This document shows positions 19,540 to 28,718 of a DNA stretch of 64,000 nt, in pieces; within the stretch, counting starts at the first letter, position 1, and every line of letters begins with the position of its first letter. The notes below the pieces were generated by a model. The model was not told where the DNA came from and ran no database searches. It saw nothing but the letters and a program-made list of their open reading frames with translations. The position numbers and the translations under genes are program-made. Origin of the DNA: Mucilaginibacter lappiensis (lineage in GTDB: Bacteria; Bacteroidota; Bacteroidia; Sphingobacteriales; Sphingobacteriaceae); contig NZ_FTMG01000002.1 in the NCBI RefSeq assembly GCF_900155965.1, positions 372,001-436,000 on the forward strand, given 5' to 3'.

Positions 19540-19638
19540 AGTATCAAGTCGCTAGTATCAAGTATCAAGACATTATTGTATGGCGCTGTATATGAAACTG
19601 CTGATAATCATGATGCTTGATACTAGCTACTTGATACT
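19540..19638. repeat. Inverted word repeat (AGTATCAAG type)
   Basis: The arms 19540-19562 and 19616-19638 are complementary at 22 of 23 positions with a 53-base loop. AGTATCAAG is repeated within each arm. It lies between the kinase and regulator genes of one two-component system. Confidence 0.88.
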
Positions 19639-19670
19639 ATTTACTATATTAGCCAACTATTTGTTATACA

Positions 19671-20324
19671 ATGAGTACGATAAAATTAGGCATTATTGAT
19701 GATCATAAAATTTTCAGGAACGGATTAAAAGCAACGCTAGAAGATTGTGAAGATTTTGACCTGATATTGGAAGCATCAAATGGCAAAGAACTGGTGGGCT
19801 TATTGGTTGATAAATCGCCGGATGTATTACTGATGGATATCAAGATGCCCGAAATGGATGGCATTCAAACGGCTGATTATGTGCATCAACACTACAAGCA
19901 TATCAAGATTCTGGCATTATCCATGTTTAATGAAGATAAATATATTGTGGATATGATGAAAGCCGGGGCATCGGGCTATCTACTCAAAAATGCCGAACCG
20001 GAAGAGATCATTGACGCGATATCCACTGTGTATCATAAGGGATTTTACTTTAATGAACACCTGTCCATAACGCTCATTAAGCAATTGGTTACCAATGATC
20101 ACAGCGATAGTCTCCCCAATAATAAAGCCGACCTTAACGAACGCGAAATTGAGGTGCTGAAACTGGTTTGCCAGGAATACTCCAACCAGGAAATAGCCGA
20201 TAAAATATTCCTGAGCGTGCGAACCGTAGAAGGATACCGGGCTCGTTTGTTTGAAAAAACGTGCTCAAAAAACCTGGTAGGCCTGGTTATATACGCTATC
20301 AAGCGTGGTATAATCAGTGTATAG
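19671..20324 (+). CDS. LuxR/NarL-family response regulator
   Basis: The receiver domain (residues 1-120) has acidic residues D10/D11 and phospho-acceptor D56 (VLLMDIKMP). The C-terminal LuxR helix-turn-helix (about 150-210) reads LNEREIEVLKLVCQEYSNQE, then IFLSVRTVEGYRARL. At 217 residues it is the usual size and complete. It is the cognate regulator of the HisKA_3 kinase just upstream. Its targets are not visible; the upstream 7TM and 174-residue genes are natural candidates for autoregulation. It converges on the AraC gene with no gap. Confidence 0.92.
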   Translation: MSTIKLGIIDDHKIFRNGLKATLEDCEDFDLILEASNGKELVGLLVDKSPDVLLMDIKMPEMDGIQTADYVHQHYKHIKILALSMFNEDKYIVDMMKAGASGYLLKNAEPEEIIDAISTVYHKGFYFNEHLSITLIKQLVTNDHSDSLPNNKADLNEREIEVLKLVCQEYSNQEIADKIFLSVRTVEGYRARLFEKTCSKNLVGLVIYAIKRGIISV

Positions 20325-21221
20325 TTAGGCAGATTGTTTTTTGCCGTCGTTAAGCAGGTTACGCATAAATCTTTTGCGGTAATTAAGCGGGCTTAGGTGC
20401 ATTTTAGCCTTAAACATTTTGTAAAAGTGCGATACATCGCCAAAGCCGCTTTCAAATGATATTTCTGATATGGGCTTGTCTGTTTGTACCAGCTGTTGTA
20501 TAGCATAGTTTAGCCTGTACTCAATAATGGTTTCCATAAATGTTTTACGGGTTACCTTTTTAAAGTACTTGCAAAACGCGTTGGTGGTCATATTGGCTAT
20601 ACTTGCCGCAGCATCCAATGAAACCTGTTTCCTGAAATTCTCAACCAGATAAGCTAATACAGGGTTTATCCTTTCACGCTCGGCCAGGGAGCGCTGTGCT
20701 ATTACCCGGTGCTGATCAAGCAGGATATACTCGTCAGACGATGCCATGCGCTGCAAAATTTCCAGCAGGGATATCAGTATTCTGAAGTTGCTCTTCTCGT
20801 CGGCTAGTTTTAGTAAAAGTTCTTTTACCTCTTTCTGGGTATCGGAGTGGAATAAAATGCCGCAGGCACTTTTTTGGAAAAGTTGCTTGATGTGCTGTAA
20901 CTCAAATTTATTAAAAAACTCATCGCCCAAAAAAGCATCGTTAAACTGTATTACTATGGCACTGGCATCTTCAATAGGTATTTCTCCTGATTCCAGTTTC
21001 CAGCAGTGCGGAAGATTGGGGCCAAGCAATACCAGATCGCCAGAAACAAAATCTTCCATGTGGCTGCCCACATAGCGTTTGCCTGTGCCTCTTATAACAC
21101 ATGTCAATTCGTATTCTTCATGAAAATGGTAAGGGGCGTCAAATGCCAGTTTATCAAACTTCCTGACAAGGAAAGATTGACTGTTTGCGGGCTGAAGGAC
21201 TTCGTAAGAGGCTTTGATCAT
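20325..21221 (-). CDS. AraC-family transcriptional regulator with cupin sensor
   Basis: The N-terminal cupin-like ligand domain (FHEEYELTCVIRGTGKRYVG, LVLLGPNLPHCW) is followed by two C-terminal helix-turn-helix motifs (about residues 195-290: VSLDAAASIANMTTNAFCKY and ISEISFESGFGDVSHFYKMF). At 298 residues it is a typical sugar- or metabolite-responsive regulator. It is divergent from the PhyH-family dioxygenase gene at 21348, and the 126-bp shared spacer is the likely operator region. The dioxygenase is therefore the probable target (inference). Confidence 0.9.
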   Translation of the reverse strand: MIKASYEVLQPANSQSFLVRKFDKLAFDAPYHFHEEYELTCVIRGTGKRYVGSHMEDFVSGDLVLLGPNLPHCWKLESGEIPIEDASAIVIQFNDAFLGDEFFNKFELQHIKQLFQKSACGILFHSDTQKEVKELLLKLADEKSNFRILISLLEILQRMASSDEYILLDQHRVIAQRSLAERERINPVLAYLVENFRKQVSLDAAASIANMTTNAFCKYFKKVTRKTFMETIIEYRLNYAIQQLVQTDKPISEISFESGFGDVSHFYKMFKAKMHLSPLNYRKRFMRNLLNDGKKQSA

Positions 21222-21347
21222 TGCATATATTAACGTAAAATAATGAACTTTAGTTTGTGGTGGATAATATACGCCACTTTCCTGCCATTCACTTCATTTT
21301 TTTTTATATAAAGATAAGCTTCCTTTGAAAAAAAAGCTAATAAAATT

Positions 21348-22169
21348 ATGATTAGTGCATCTACCTATCTGCCTGAGCTGGATGATTTTAAGAAAATACC
21401 AGCCGAAAACATTCAAGAGTTTCATGAAAAAGGACATACTTTAATCAAAAACATTCTTTCGGAAGAAGAGATAAATACCTATAGGCCTGTAATTGTGGGC
21501 GCTGCAGAAAGATATAATACAGAAAAACGCAAGCTGGAGGAGAGGGATACTTATGGGAAAGCATTTTTGCAGGTCATGAATTTGTGGCAGGTTGATGCCG
21601 ATAGTAAAAAGTTTGTTACAGCCAGGCGAATGGCAAAAATAGCTGCCGATTTGATGGGTGTTGACAACGTGAGACTATATCATGATCAGGCTTTGTTTAA
21701 AGAGCCCGGCGGAGGGCCAACTCCCTGGCACCAGGATCAGTATTATTGGCCTATTGATACTCATAATACCGTAACCATGTGGATGCCGCTGGTTGATATT
21801 GATGTGGATATGGGTATGTTAACCTTTGCATCTGGCTCATATGTTAATGGCGCTGTTTTTAATCATGAAATTTCTGATGAATCGGAAACGTTGTTTGATG
21901 ATTATGTGAAGCAAAAGCAATTTGAAATTAGTCGGGCCAAAACCATGAAGGCCGGCGATGCTACCTGGCACCGTGGTTTTACTATACACAACGCGCCTGG
22001 TAATCATTCGGATCAAATGCGGCAGGTAATGACTATTATTTATATTGCCGATGGGGCCCGGATAACCCCTTACAAAAATGAATGGCAAAAAAATGATCAT
22101 GAAAAATGGCTCATGGGCAAACCCATAGGTGGGTTGATCGACTCGGAAATGAATCCGAAACTATTATAA
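21348..22169 (+). CDS. Phytanoyl-CoA dioxygenase family Fe(II)/2-oxoglutarate enzyme
   Basis: This is a non-haem iron oxygenase of about 273 residues. The metal triad is visible as PWHQDQYYWP (His and Asp) and the distal His in WHRGFTIHNAPG; SDQMRQVM carries an arginine suited to bind 2-oxoglutarate. The substrate is unknown; relatives hydroxylate lipids, amino acids or small metabolites. It is divergent from an AraC regulator and therefore probably inducible. It ends near the dispersed repeat copy at 22206, and the egtD gene converges on it. Confidence 0.88.
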   Translation: MISASTYLPELDDFKKIPAENIQEFHEKGHTLIKNILSEEEINTYRPVIVGAAERYNTEKRKLEERDTYGKAFLQVMNLWQVDADSKKFVTARRMAKIAADLMGVDNVRLYHDQALFKEPGGGPTPWHQDQYYWPIDTHNTVTMWMPLVDIDVDMGMLTFASGSYVNGAVFNHEISDESETLFDDYVKQKQFEISRAKTMKAGDATWHRGFTIHNAPGNHSDQMRQVMTIIYIADGARITPYKNEWQKNDHEKWLMGKPIGGLIDSEMNPKLL

Positions 22170-22205
22170 TGTTTTTATCCTAACCATGATTTTCTGCTTA
22201 AAAGA

Positions 22206-22320
22206 TGGTTTACACTTTAAACCCATTATGTGATGATTTTAGAATATAATTTATTGATTATCAGTCATATATATTAATGTTAACCATAAAAAGTGTAAAC
22301 CATGTAAACCCACTTTTGTA
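22206..22320 (-). repeat. Dispersed repeat, copy A
   Basis: Read on the minus strand this begins AAAAGTGGGTTTACATGG and continues TTTACAC, GGTTAACAT, ATATATAT and TGATAATCAAT. The same blocks in the same order occur at 58917-59017 on the plus strand. The left end also has GGTTTACACTTTAAACCC, a partial inverted copy. It lies between convergent genes. Confidence 0.85.
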
Positions 22321-22345
22321 ACAAAAGGGACTCCTGTTCAAAAAT

Positions 22346-23356
22346 TTATGCTGCTACCCAAATAGCGTCAATAAACCATTTTTTGGTATCGAAAAATTGA
22401 CCTACCGGTACAAAGCCCGTATTGATAGCTATTTGATCGGCCTGCATAATGGTGAATTTTTGAGATATCTCCATGTAGATATATTCATCCTTTAAAAACG
22501 CTATGGTTTCTTTGCCATTGATAGTTACCCGCTGGTCAGCTGTGCTGATCAGGTAGCTTTTACAGGCCCCTGTTTCCGGATCATAGGTAGGGTAATGTTC
22601 AAATTTAGAGACGTCAAAATTGGAGTTCAGCTCCCGGTTAATACGCTCCAGCAAATTAAGATTAAACCGTTTGGTAATACCTTCTTTGTCATTATAAGCG
22701 GCCAGCACCACTTTGGGATCTTTCTTGAGATCCATCCCAATCAGGGCCATATCGCCTGGTGATAAATGTTTACGCAGTTCCCTGCAAAATTCGATGGCAT
22801 CGTTTATAGGCATGTTGCCAATGTTTGATCCCAGGAACAAAACCACCTTGCGTCTGGAGGAAATAGAAGCTGCTTTGGTGAGCATATGAAAATATTCGCC
22901 GTTTAGTCCTGTGATTTGCAGGCCCGGTAAGGTAACTGGCAGGGTCATATTCAGGTAGGCTATTACGTTCTCTGAAATATCGATAGGTAAATAGGTAAAA
23001 TCGGCCTTTTTCTCCAGTAAATATTTAAGCAGATAGGTTGATTTCGTAGCATCACCGGCACCTAATTCAATCAGGTCAAAAGCATCGCCATCGGCAATAA
23101 GGGCATCCGCAATTTCGGCAGTTTTTTCAGAGAATATCTCCAGCTCGCAATCAGTAGGATAATATTCCGGGCTGTTCATCAGCTCCTGAAAAAGTTTATC
23201 GCCATTGGCATCATAAAAATATTTTGAGTTTAACCGTTTGGGTGTTGATTTTAAACCGGTTATCACATCATTGTAAAACAAAACTGTTTTTGTTTTTGAT
23301 GGGTCATTCAAGTCCGTATGTGCTAAGGTTGAGTCCATATCAATATATTTGTGCAA
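22346..23356 (-). CDS. egtD: L-histidine N-alpha-methyltransferase EgtD
   Basis: EgtD trimethylates histidine to hercynine using SAM, the first step of ergothioneine synthesis. The 336-residue protein has the EgtD layout: NSKYFYDANGDKLFQELMNS, the SAM-binding LIELGAGDATKS (motif I), LFLGSNIGNMP, and the C-terminal histidine-binding part with EYIYMEISQKFT. An inner ATG (M7, MDSTLAHTD) may be the real start, since the first codon abuts the stop of egtB. It is the last gene of the six-gene minus-strand operon. Confidence 0.95.
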   Translation of the reverse strand: MHKYIDMDSTLAHTDLNDPSKTKTVLFYNDVITGLKSTPKRLNSKYFYDANGDKLFQELMNSPEYYPTDCELEIFSEKTAEIADALIADGDAFDLIELGAGDATKSTYLLKYLLEKKADFTYLPIDISENVIAYLNMTLPVTLPGLQITGLNGEYFHMLTKAASISSRRKVVLFLGSNIGNMPINDAIEFCRELRKHLSPGDMALIGMDLKKDPKVVLAAYNDKEGITKRFNLNLLERINRELNSNFDVSKFEHYPTYDPETGACKSYLISTADQRVTINGKETIAFLKDEYIYMEISQKFTIMQADQIAINTGFVPVGQFFDTKKWFIDAIWVAA

Positions 23357-24505
23357 TTACCGTGCAAGCCTGATACCGGTAAACTGCCAGCGTAAATTTG
23401 TTTGAAAAAAATTGCGATAGGTAATGCGGCTATGTCCCGGAGATGTAGCTTCAGAAGCGCCACGCAGTACTTTTTGGTTAACCATAAATTTGCCGTTATA
23501 CTCACCAATGGCACCCGGGGCTTTTGCAAAGCCCGGATAAGGCAGGTAGGAACTTTCTGTCCATTCCCAACTCTTGCCCCAGCTAAATTGGGTTGCGGCG
23601 GCCTCCCATTCAAACTCTGTTGGTAAACGGAGCCCCTTCCAGGAAGCGTATGCATAAGCTTCAAAATAACTAATGTGACACACCGGATTGTTCGGGTTAA
23701 GCAATTCCAGACCATGGAAGGTATAGTTATGCCACTCCTCATCAATCAAATGCCAGTAAAGGGGTGACTCAACCTTGTTGATTTTAACCCAATCCCAGCC
23801 CTCCGCATGCCAATAGCGAAAATCATGATAACCGCCGCTATTGATAAACTCCAGGTACTCGGCATTGGTAACCAGGTTAGGGCTTATTTCATAAGCGTTC
23901 AAATAAACCTTGTGACGATTTAGCTCATTGTCAAAACAAAATCCCTCACCGGTAAATCCTATCTCATAAATTCCCTCGTTTACCTTAATAAAATCAATAG
24001 CTGCGGTAATCATCTTTGGCGATACATAGCTGCTTGAGTATGGTGGAAACAAAGGGTTGTGACCTAAAATATATTTAATATCGGTCAGTAACAATTCCTG
24101 GTGTTGCTCTTCGTGATTGAAGCCTAATATCAGGAGTTCTTTAACATCGGTAGCGGGCTCGGTACTCAGGAATTTTTCCATGGCTTCATCTACATATGCC
24201 CGGTACTGGTAAATATCGTTAACTGTTGGGCGGCTTAAATTGCCCCGGTCTGTACGGATAACGCGGTTGCCAACGGTTTCGTAATAGCTGTTGAATACAT
24301 AGTTGTAATTAGGATTGAATTCCTGGTAGCCCATAAAATAAGGCTTCAGGATAAAAGTTTCAAAAAACCAGGTAGTATGGCCGATGTGCCACTTAGGCGG
24401 ACTAACATCTACCACAGGCTGTACCACGTAGTCTTCTGTTTGCAAAGGACTACAAATGTATTCGGTACGTTGACGTACTTTTTTATAACAATCAACTAAA
24501 TTCAT
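23357..24505 (-). CDS. egtB: Ergothioneine sulfoxide synthase EgtB
   Basis: EgtB is a non-haem iron enzyme that oxidatively joins a thiol (cysteine or gamma-glutamylcysteine) to hercynine. The N-terminal DinB-like domain carries the iron triad: an early His in WHIGHTTWF (H40 or H43) and H131/H135 in HEEQHQE, the HxxxHxE motif. The C-terminal formylglycine-enzyme-like domain (about residues 175-382) contains RLPTEFEWEAAA and ends in RWQFTGIRLAR. At 382 residues it is slightly short but complete. No egtA, egtC or egtE lies in the window, suggesting the cysteine-using pathway and a C-S lyase elsewhere. Spacing is 4 bp to the transporter gene and 0 to egtD. Confidence 0.94.
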   Translation of the reverse strand: MNLVDCYKKVRQRTEYICSPLQTEDYVVQPVVDVSPPKWHIGHTTWFFETFILKPYFMGYQEFNPNYNYVFNSYYETVGNRVIRTDRGNLSRPTVNDIYQYRAYVDEAMEKFLSTEPATDVKELLILGFNHEEQHQELLLTDIKYILGHNPLFPPYSSSYVSPKMITAAIDFIKVNEGIYEIGFTGEGFCFDNELNRHKVYLNAYEISPNLVTNAEYLEFINSGGYHDFRYWHAEGWDWVKINKVESPLYWHLIDEEWHNYTFHGLELLNPNNPVCHISYFEAYAYASWKGLRLPTEFEWEAAATQFSWGKSWEWTESSYLPYPGFAKAPGAIGEYNGKFMVNQKVLRGASEATSPGHSRITYRNFFQTNLRWQFTGIRLAR

Positions 24506-24509
24506 GGAA

Positions 24510-26084
24510 CTATTTACTATTCAAATATCGTTTGAGGTTAGAAATTGTTTTAATATTTAAACTTTTGGCTTGCTGCTCTCTCATCATTAAGGCATAAGCG
24601 TTATTGAATCCGATAGGTTTTAGCCAGCTTACCTGGTATTGTTTTTTAAATTCCCGTTGCACATAATTGTAAGTGCTGTCCTTATTTTTAGTTACCTCAT
24701 TTATTGTTTTTGACGAGGCTTGTAATATGGCCAGTAAACCCGTCCCCGTGTATTCGGGGTAAAAGTCTATCTGGTCATTAGTTAAGGCGTCGAAACAAAT
24801 TTTTGTTCCGCCAAGTCCTGTTTTTGTTGATACGCCATAATCAGTATATCCTTTTATAAGCATACTGTACATATTGGCCAGTATATATTGTTCGCCAAAT
24901 ATTTTGGAACCGATGCGTACAGTGTTCTCTTCATTGCTCTTGCGGGCGGGTTTAAATAGCTTATGATTTACTAAGAAATCCTTAGCCACCCGCTCCGGGC
25001 TTTGGTGAAGATAGTCAGTACGGTAATTTAAATCGGTCATCACGGAATCATTTATTTTGCCGGATAGTAAATTCAGCGTTTGCTCTAACTTCGGAAATTT
25101 CTTCAATGCATCCTCCCTTATAATTGGCGCGGCATAATACGGGGGGAATATGCCTTTATCATCATCCAGCACTACCAGTCCGTACGCTTTTAACCGTCCG
25201 TCGGTAGAGTATCCGCTGATCACATCCAGTTCTTTTTGATAGGCTGCTTTGTACATCACGGCGTCACTGATTACAATGGTATGGATCTTTAGTCCATATT
25301 TACTTTCCAAACCCAGATTGCCATCCTGCCGGCCCATAAACTCGGGCGTAAAGCCTGCGGTGAGTTTGCTGCCGTATGCAGTAGGAATAAAATAAAAGGA
25401 CGATAACAAGAGCAATACAATGGGCAATGCATAGCTGCTGCGCCTTAATTTTCTGAAATTTAGCTTTTGTACCAATGATAGCAGGAAATCGAAAATAATG
25501 GCCAATAAAGCTGCTGGAATAGCTCCGGCAAGGATCATGTTGGTATTGTTGAGCGATATGCCACCGAAAATAAACTCGCCTAAGCCACCCGCTGCTATGA
25601 ATGATGCCAGTGTTGCTACACCAACATTGATGACCGTGGCGGTGCGGATACCCGCCAAAATAACCGGCATAGCCAGGGGAAGCTCTACCTTGATTAGTAT
25701 TTGCCATTTACTCATGCCCATGGCCATGGCGGCTTCTTTCACGGCAGCATCAATACCAGTAATGCCGGTATAGGTATTCCGGATAATGGGTAGCAGGGCA
25801 TATAATAACAAAGCAACAATGGCCGGTTTAGGTCCAATTCCTAAAAGGGGAATCATAAATCCCAGCAGGGCTATACTCGGAATGGTTTGCAGTACCCCGG
25901 CAAAACCCAAAACCGTACCGGAAAGCTTTCTTTTACGGGCGATAATAACGCCCAAGGGCAAACCTACAAGTACTGCGAAAAAGAGCGATATAAAGGTAAG
26001 CCCGATATGCTGCATGGTTTGCACAGCCAGCTTATCGGCCTGCTGTTGCATGAATTCCAGTAAGGTTTGCTGATGTTCATTCAT
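24510..26084 (-). CDS. ABC transporter permease fused to its binding protein (EgtU/OpuC type)
   Basis: The N-terminal half (to about residue 210) is a ProW/OpuCB-type permease with five or six helices and the EAA loop (VKEAAMAMGMSKWQILIKVE). The C-terminal half is an OpuCC-type periplasmic binding domain (AGFTPEFMGRQDG, IDFYPEYTGTGLLAI). I chose ATG 26084 (MNEHQQTLLEF), which overlaps the ATPase stop by 8 bp, over an in-frame start at 26138 deep inside that gene. Permease-binding protein fusions of this kind import betaines. The Helicobacter EgtU fusion imports ergothioneine. Placement directly before egtB and egtD makes ergothioneine or hercynine the likely substrate (inference). Confidence 0.85.
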   Translation of the reverse strand: MNEHQQTLLEFMQQQADKLAVQTMQHIGLTFISLFFAVLVGLPLGVIIARKRKLSGTVLGFAGVLQTIPSIALLGFMIPLLGIGPKPAIVALLLYALLPIIRNTYTGITGIDAAVKEAAMAMGMSKWQILIKVELPLAMPVILAGIRTATVINVGVATLASFIAAGGLGEFIFGGISLNNTNMILAGAIPAALLAIIFDFLLSLVQKLNFRKLRRSSYALPIVLLLLSSFYFIPTAYGSKLTAGFTPEFMGRQDGNLGLESKYGLKIHTIVISDAVMYKAAYQKELDVISGYSTDGRLKAYGLVVLDDDKGIFPPYYAAPIIREDALKKFPKLEQTLNLLSGKINDSVMTDLNYRTDYLHQSPERVAKDFLVNHKLFKPARKSNEENTVRIGSKIFGEQYILANMYSMLIKGYTDYGVSTKTGLGGTKICFDALTNDQIDFYPEYTGTGLLAILQASSKTINEVTKNKDSTYNYVQREFKKQYQVSWLKPIGFNNAYALMMREQQAKSLNIKTISNLKRYLNSK

Positions 26085-27039
26085 GCCCTTGCCTGTTCTT
26101 GTATTGATTAAAAGCCGACATGAGTTGCTCAAACCCAACGATTTTTATTTCACTTTTATCTTTGCTGATGTTGACAGTCTCTGAGTCAATAAACTTAAAA
26201 TGCTCCAGTGCAGTCCACAGATCGCTGTCGGTTGATAATGATGACGTATGAGCTTCCTGATGGTGATTCGGTAACAGATCCCAAATATCCAGCAGCCGTA
26301 TCGCTTTAAATTCTAACTGCAGGCGCTGGTCTTTCAGGAAATCCTTTACAAATTTATTAGCCGGCTTAAACAGCAAATCAGCAGGAGTGCTTGATTGTAT
26401 GATCTTTCCCTGGTCCATAAGGCATATCCTATCACCCAGTTCAAAAGCTTCCTGAACGTCATGGGTAACCATGATAATGGTTTTTCTTTTCAACTCATCA
26501 AGCGCTTTAAATTCCTTATGAATAGCGGCTCGCGTAACATTATCTAAAGAACCAAAAGGTTCATCCATCAATAAAACCGGCGGATCAGATACTAAAGCCC
26601 TGGCCAAGCCGATGCGTTGTTGCTGGCCCCCGCTTAGTTCATTGGGGTAAGCATGCAGATAATCGGAGCCTAGGTGAAGTTTCTCCATTAGCTCAGCAGT
26701 ACGATTGGTTATTTTCTTTTTATCCCACTTTAATAATTGAGGCACTATAGCAATGTTTTCGGCCACAGTATAATGCGGAAAAAGGCCATTGTTTTGTAAA
26801 ACATAACCAATGCTGCGCCTTAATATTTCCGGTTGCTCATCAGTGATATTTTTTCCGTTGATGAAAATGCTGCCTGAAGTAGGCTCAATAAGCCGGTTGA
26901 TCATTTTAAGCGTAGTGGTTTTGCCGCAACCACTGGTACCTAACAAAATAAAGTTCTCTTGTTCCTGAACTTCAAAGTTGATGGTATCAACCGCTTTAAC
27001 TTTACCGAAGTGTTTGCTTACGTCTTTAACCTTTATCAT
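26077..27039 (-). CDS. ABC transporter ATPase (EgtV/OpuCA type)
   Basis: This 320-residue nucleotide-binding subunit has Walker A GTSGCGKTTT (about residues 34-43), the signature LSGGQQQRIGLARAL, Walker B VLLMDEPFGSLD and the switch histidine (MVTHD). The C-terminal region of about 80 residues takes the place of the CBS pair found in OpuCA but is not recognisably a CBS domain, as in the EgtV class. It overlaps the permease-binding protein gene by 8 bp and starts 9 bp after the oxidoreductase gene. It powers uptake of the same quaternary-amine substrate. Confidence 0.9.
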   Translation of the reverse strand: MIKVKDVSKHFGKVKAVDTINFEVQEQENFILLGTSGCGKTTTLKMINRLIEPTSGSIFINGKNITDEQPEILRRSIGYVLQNNGLFPHYTVAENIAIVPQLLKWDKKKITNRTAELMEKLHLGSDYLHAYPNELSGGQQQRIGLARALVSDPPVLLMDEPFGSLDNVTRAAIHKEFKALDELKRKTIIMVTHDVQEAFELGDRICLMDQGKIIQSSTPADLLFKPANKFVKDFLKDQRLQLEFKAIRLLDIWDLLPNHHQEAHTSSLSTDSDLWTALEHFKFIDSETVNISKDKSEIKIVGFEQLMSAFNQYKNRQGHE

Positions 27040-27048
27040 AAGCGGGGA

Positions 27049-28434
27049 CTAATCCTCGAGGGTTATAAACAAATTATTTAATGACTCTGAATACAGTGGA
27101 TGGGCAAACACACAATAACGTATCCGGTCGTAAGTAATACCGCCCTCCATAGCCATTTGCAATACGGTCATAATCTCACCGCCTTCGGGCCCTAAAACGT
27201 TGGCGCCTAATATCTTTTTTGTTTTGGTGTCAACAATGGCCTTCATAAAACCGCGGGTATCACCGGTTTCTATGGCGCGGGCTACATGGGCCATGGGTAA
27301 TTTGGCTACTTTGTAATTCAATCCTTGTTTTTTAGCCTCGGTTTCATCTAGTCCTACCCTGCCCAATTGCGGATCGGTGAACATGCAATAAGGTACAGGA
27401 CGGTCGTTTATATTCAGATCTTGTTTTTCGATCAGGTTTCGGTAAACAATAGTAAAATCGTTATACGAAATATGTGTAAAAGCCGGACCTCCTTTTGCAT
27501 CACCAAGGGCATAGATGCCGGGAGTGGTGGTTTCCAGTTTGTTATTTACTTTAATATTTCCTTTTTCGTCTGTAGCTACCCCTGTTTTGGATAGATTAAG
27601 AGCTTCTGTTTGAGGAGTGCGACCAACTGCAACTAATACATGAGTACATTTGATCTTTTTTTCTTCGCCATTTACAGAAATGGTGGCGGTTATTTTGCCA
27701 CTCTTATTCTGCTTAAATCCGGTAGCCTGCGTTTGATTATAAATAGTAATCGCCTCTGCCTCCAGTATCTTTTGCATTTCGGCAGAGATATCCTCGTCTT
27801 CGCGCGATACAATCCTCGCTGATCTTTCCAGTATAGTAACCTTACTCCCAAACCGACGGAACATCTGCCCAAACTCCAGGCCGATATAATTGCCCCCCAA
27901 TATCAATAAATGCTCAGGAACGTAATCCAGGTCAAGTATGGTTGTTGATGTGAGATAGTTAATATCATGCAGACCTTCTATTTCTGGAACAAAGGGCTTT
28001 GCTCCCGGATTCAGAAATATAAGATCTGCTTGCAGGGTCTGTTTTTTACCACTATTTAAGTTTACCGAAATGGTTTTATGATCAGTGAAAGTGGCTTCGC
28101 CAAACAGTACATCCAAATTGGGCGTTTTTTCAGCAGCGTGCAGTCCCCCATTGCGCGAACGAAGCACAATCTCGTCTTTACGCTTTTTTATTTGGGGCAT
28201 GTTAACCGAAAACTTTTTTACCAATATGCCAAGCTCCGCACTTTTGGTTGCCATATAAGCTGCTTTTGCCGATGCCACCATGGTTTTTGTAGGTGTACAG
28301 CCATCGTTTACGCAGGTGCCGCCATAAAACCGTTTTTCAATAATGGCGGTTTTTTTGCCTGCGTTGGCCAGCTTTTTAGCCAATGGGCCGCCTGCCTGCC
28401 CGGCGCCGATGATAATGGCATCGTATTTCTTCAT
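27049..28434 (-). CDS. FAD-dependent disulfide oxidoreductase (mercuric/glutathione reductase-like)
   Basis: The 461-residue class I pyridine nucleotide-disulfide oxidoreductase has an FAD motif (IIIGAGQAGGPLA), redox cysteines C41 and C46 (GGTCVNDGCTPTKT), an NAD(P)-binding motif (LLILGGNYIGLEFGQMF), and a C-terminal dimerisation domain with the His/Glu catalytic pair in AHPLYSES. It lacks an N-terminal HMA domain and a C-terminal Cys pair, so mercury reduction is unlikely. Position between the DUF427 gene and the ergothioneine transporter and synthesis genes suggests a small-molecule disulfide such as oxidised ergothioneine as substrate. That assignment is inference. Confidence 0.88.
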   Translation of the reverse strand: MKKYDAIIIGAGQAGGPLAKKLANAGKKTAIIEKRFYGGTCVNDGCTPTKTMVASAKAAYMATKSAELGILVKKFSVNMPQIKKRKDEIVLRSRNGGLHAAEKTPNLDVLFGEATFTDHKTISVNLNSGKKQTLQADLIFLNPGAKPFVPEIEGLHDINYLTSTTILDLDYVPEHLLILGGNYIGLEFGQMFRRFGSKVTILERSARIVSREDEDISAEMQKILEAEAITIYNQTQATGFKQNKSGKITATISVNGEEKKIKCTHVLVAVGRTPQTEALNLSKTGVATDEKGNIKVNNKLETTTPGIYALGDAKGGPAFTHISYNDFTIVYRNLIEKQDLNINDRPVPYCMFTDPQLGRVGLDETEAKKQGLNYKVAKLPMAHVARAIETGDTRGFMKAIVDTKTKKILGANVLGPEGGEIMTVLQMAMEGGITYDRIRYCVFAHPLYSESLNNLFITLED

Positions 28435-28436
28435 GT

Positions 28437-28718
28437 TTATTCGGTTACTTTAACACCTTTCCAAAAGGCCACATAGTTGGTAATATGACTGGCAGCTTCC
28501 TTTGGTTGTGGGTAATACCATGCGGCATCCTGATTTTTTTTACCATCAACATTCAGGGTATAATAAGATGCCAGGCCTTTCCATGGACAAGTAGTATGGG
28601 TATCGGTATTTTCAAGATATTCGGCTTTGACACTTTCTATAGGGAAATAGTGATTGTTTTCGACTACGATGGTATCATTGCTTTCGGCTATGATCTGATC
28701 GTTCCAGATTGCTTTCAT
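28437..28718 (-). CDS. DUF427 protein
   Basis: This 93-residue beta-rich protein has the DUF427 signatures ENNHYFPIESVK, TTCPWKGLASYYTL and AAWYYPQPK. DUF427 function is not established; the conserved Cys and Trp (in TTCPWKG) are present. It is the first gene of the six-gene operon, and its stop lies 2 bp before the oxidoreductase start. A possible promoter on the minus strand (TTG, then 22 bases, then TATCTTTA) lies about 20-55 bp upstream. Its inclusion in an ergothioneine operon hints at a role in thiol or redox metabolism. Confidence 0.88.
   Translation of the reverse strand: MKAIWNDQIIAESNDTIVVENNHYFPIESVKAEYLENTDTHTTCPWKGLASYYTLNVDGKKNQDAAWYYPQPKEAASHITNYVAFWKGVKVTE

Noticed and set aside
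27049..28434. Mercuric reductase annotation
   Set aside because: No HMA domain, no C-terminal cysteine pair, and no other mer genes; only the general CxxxxC disulfide-reductase fold is supported.
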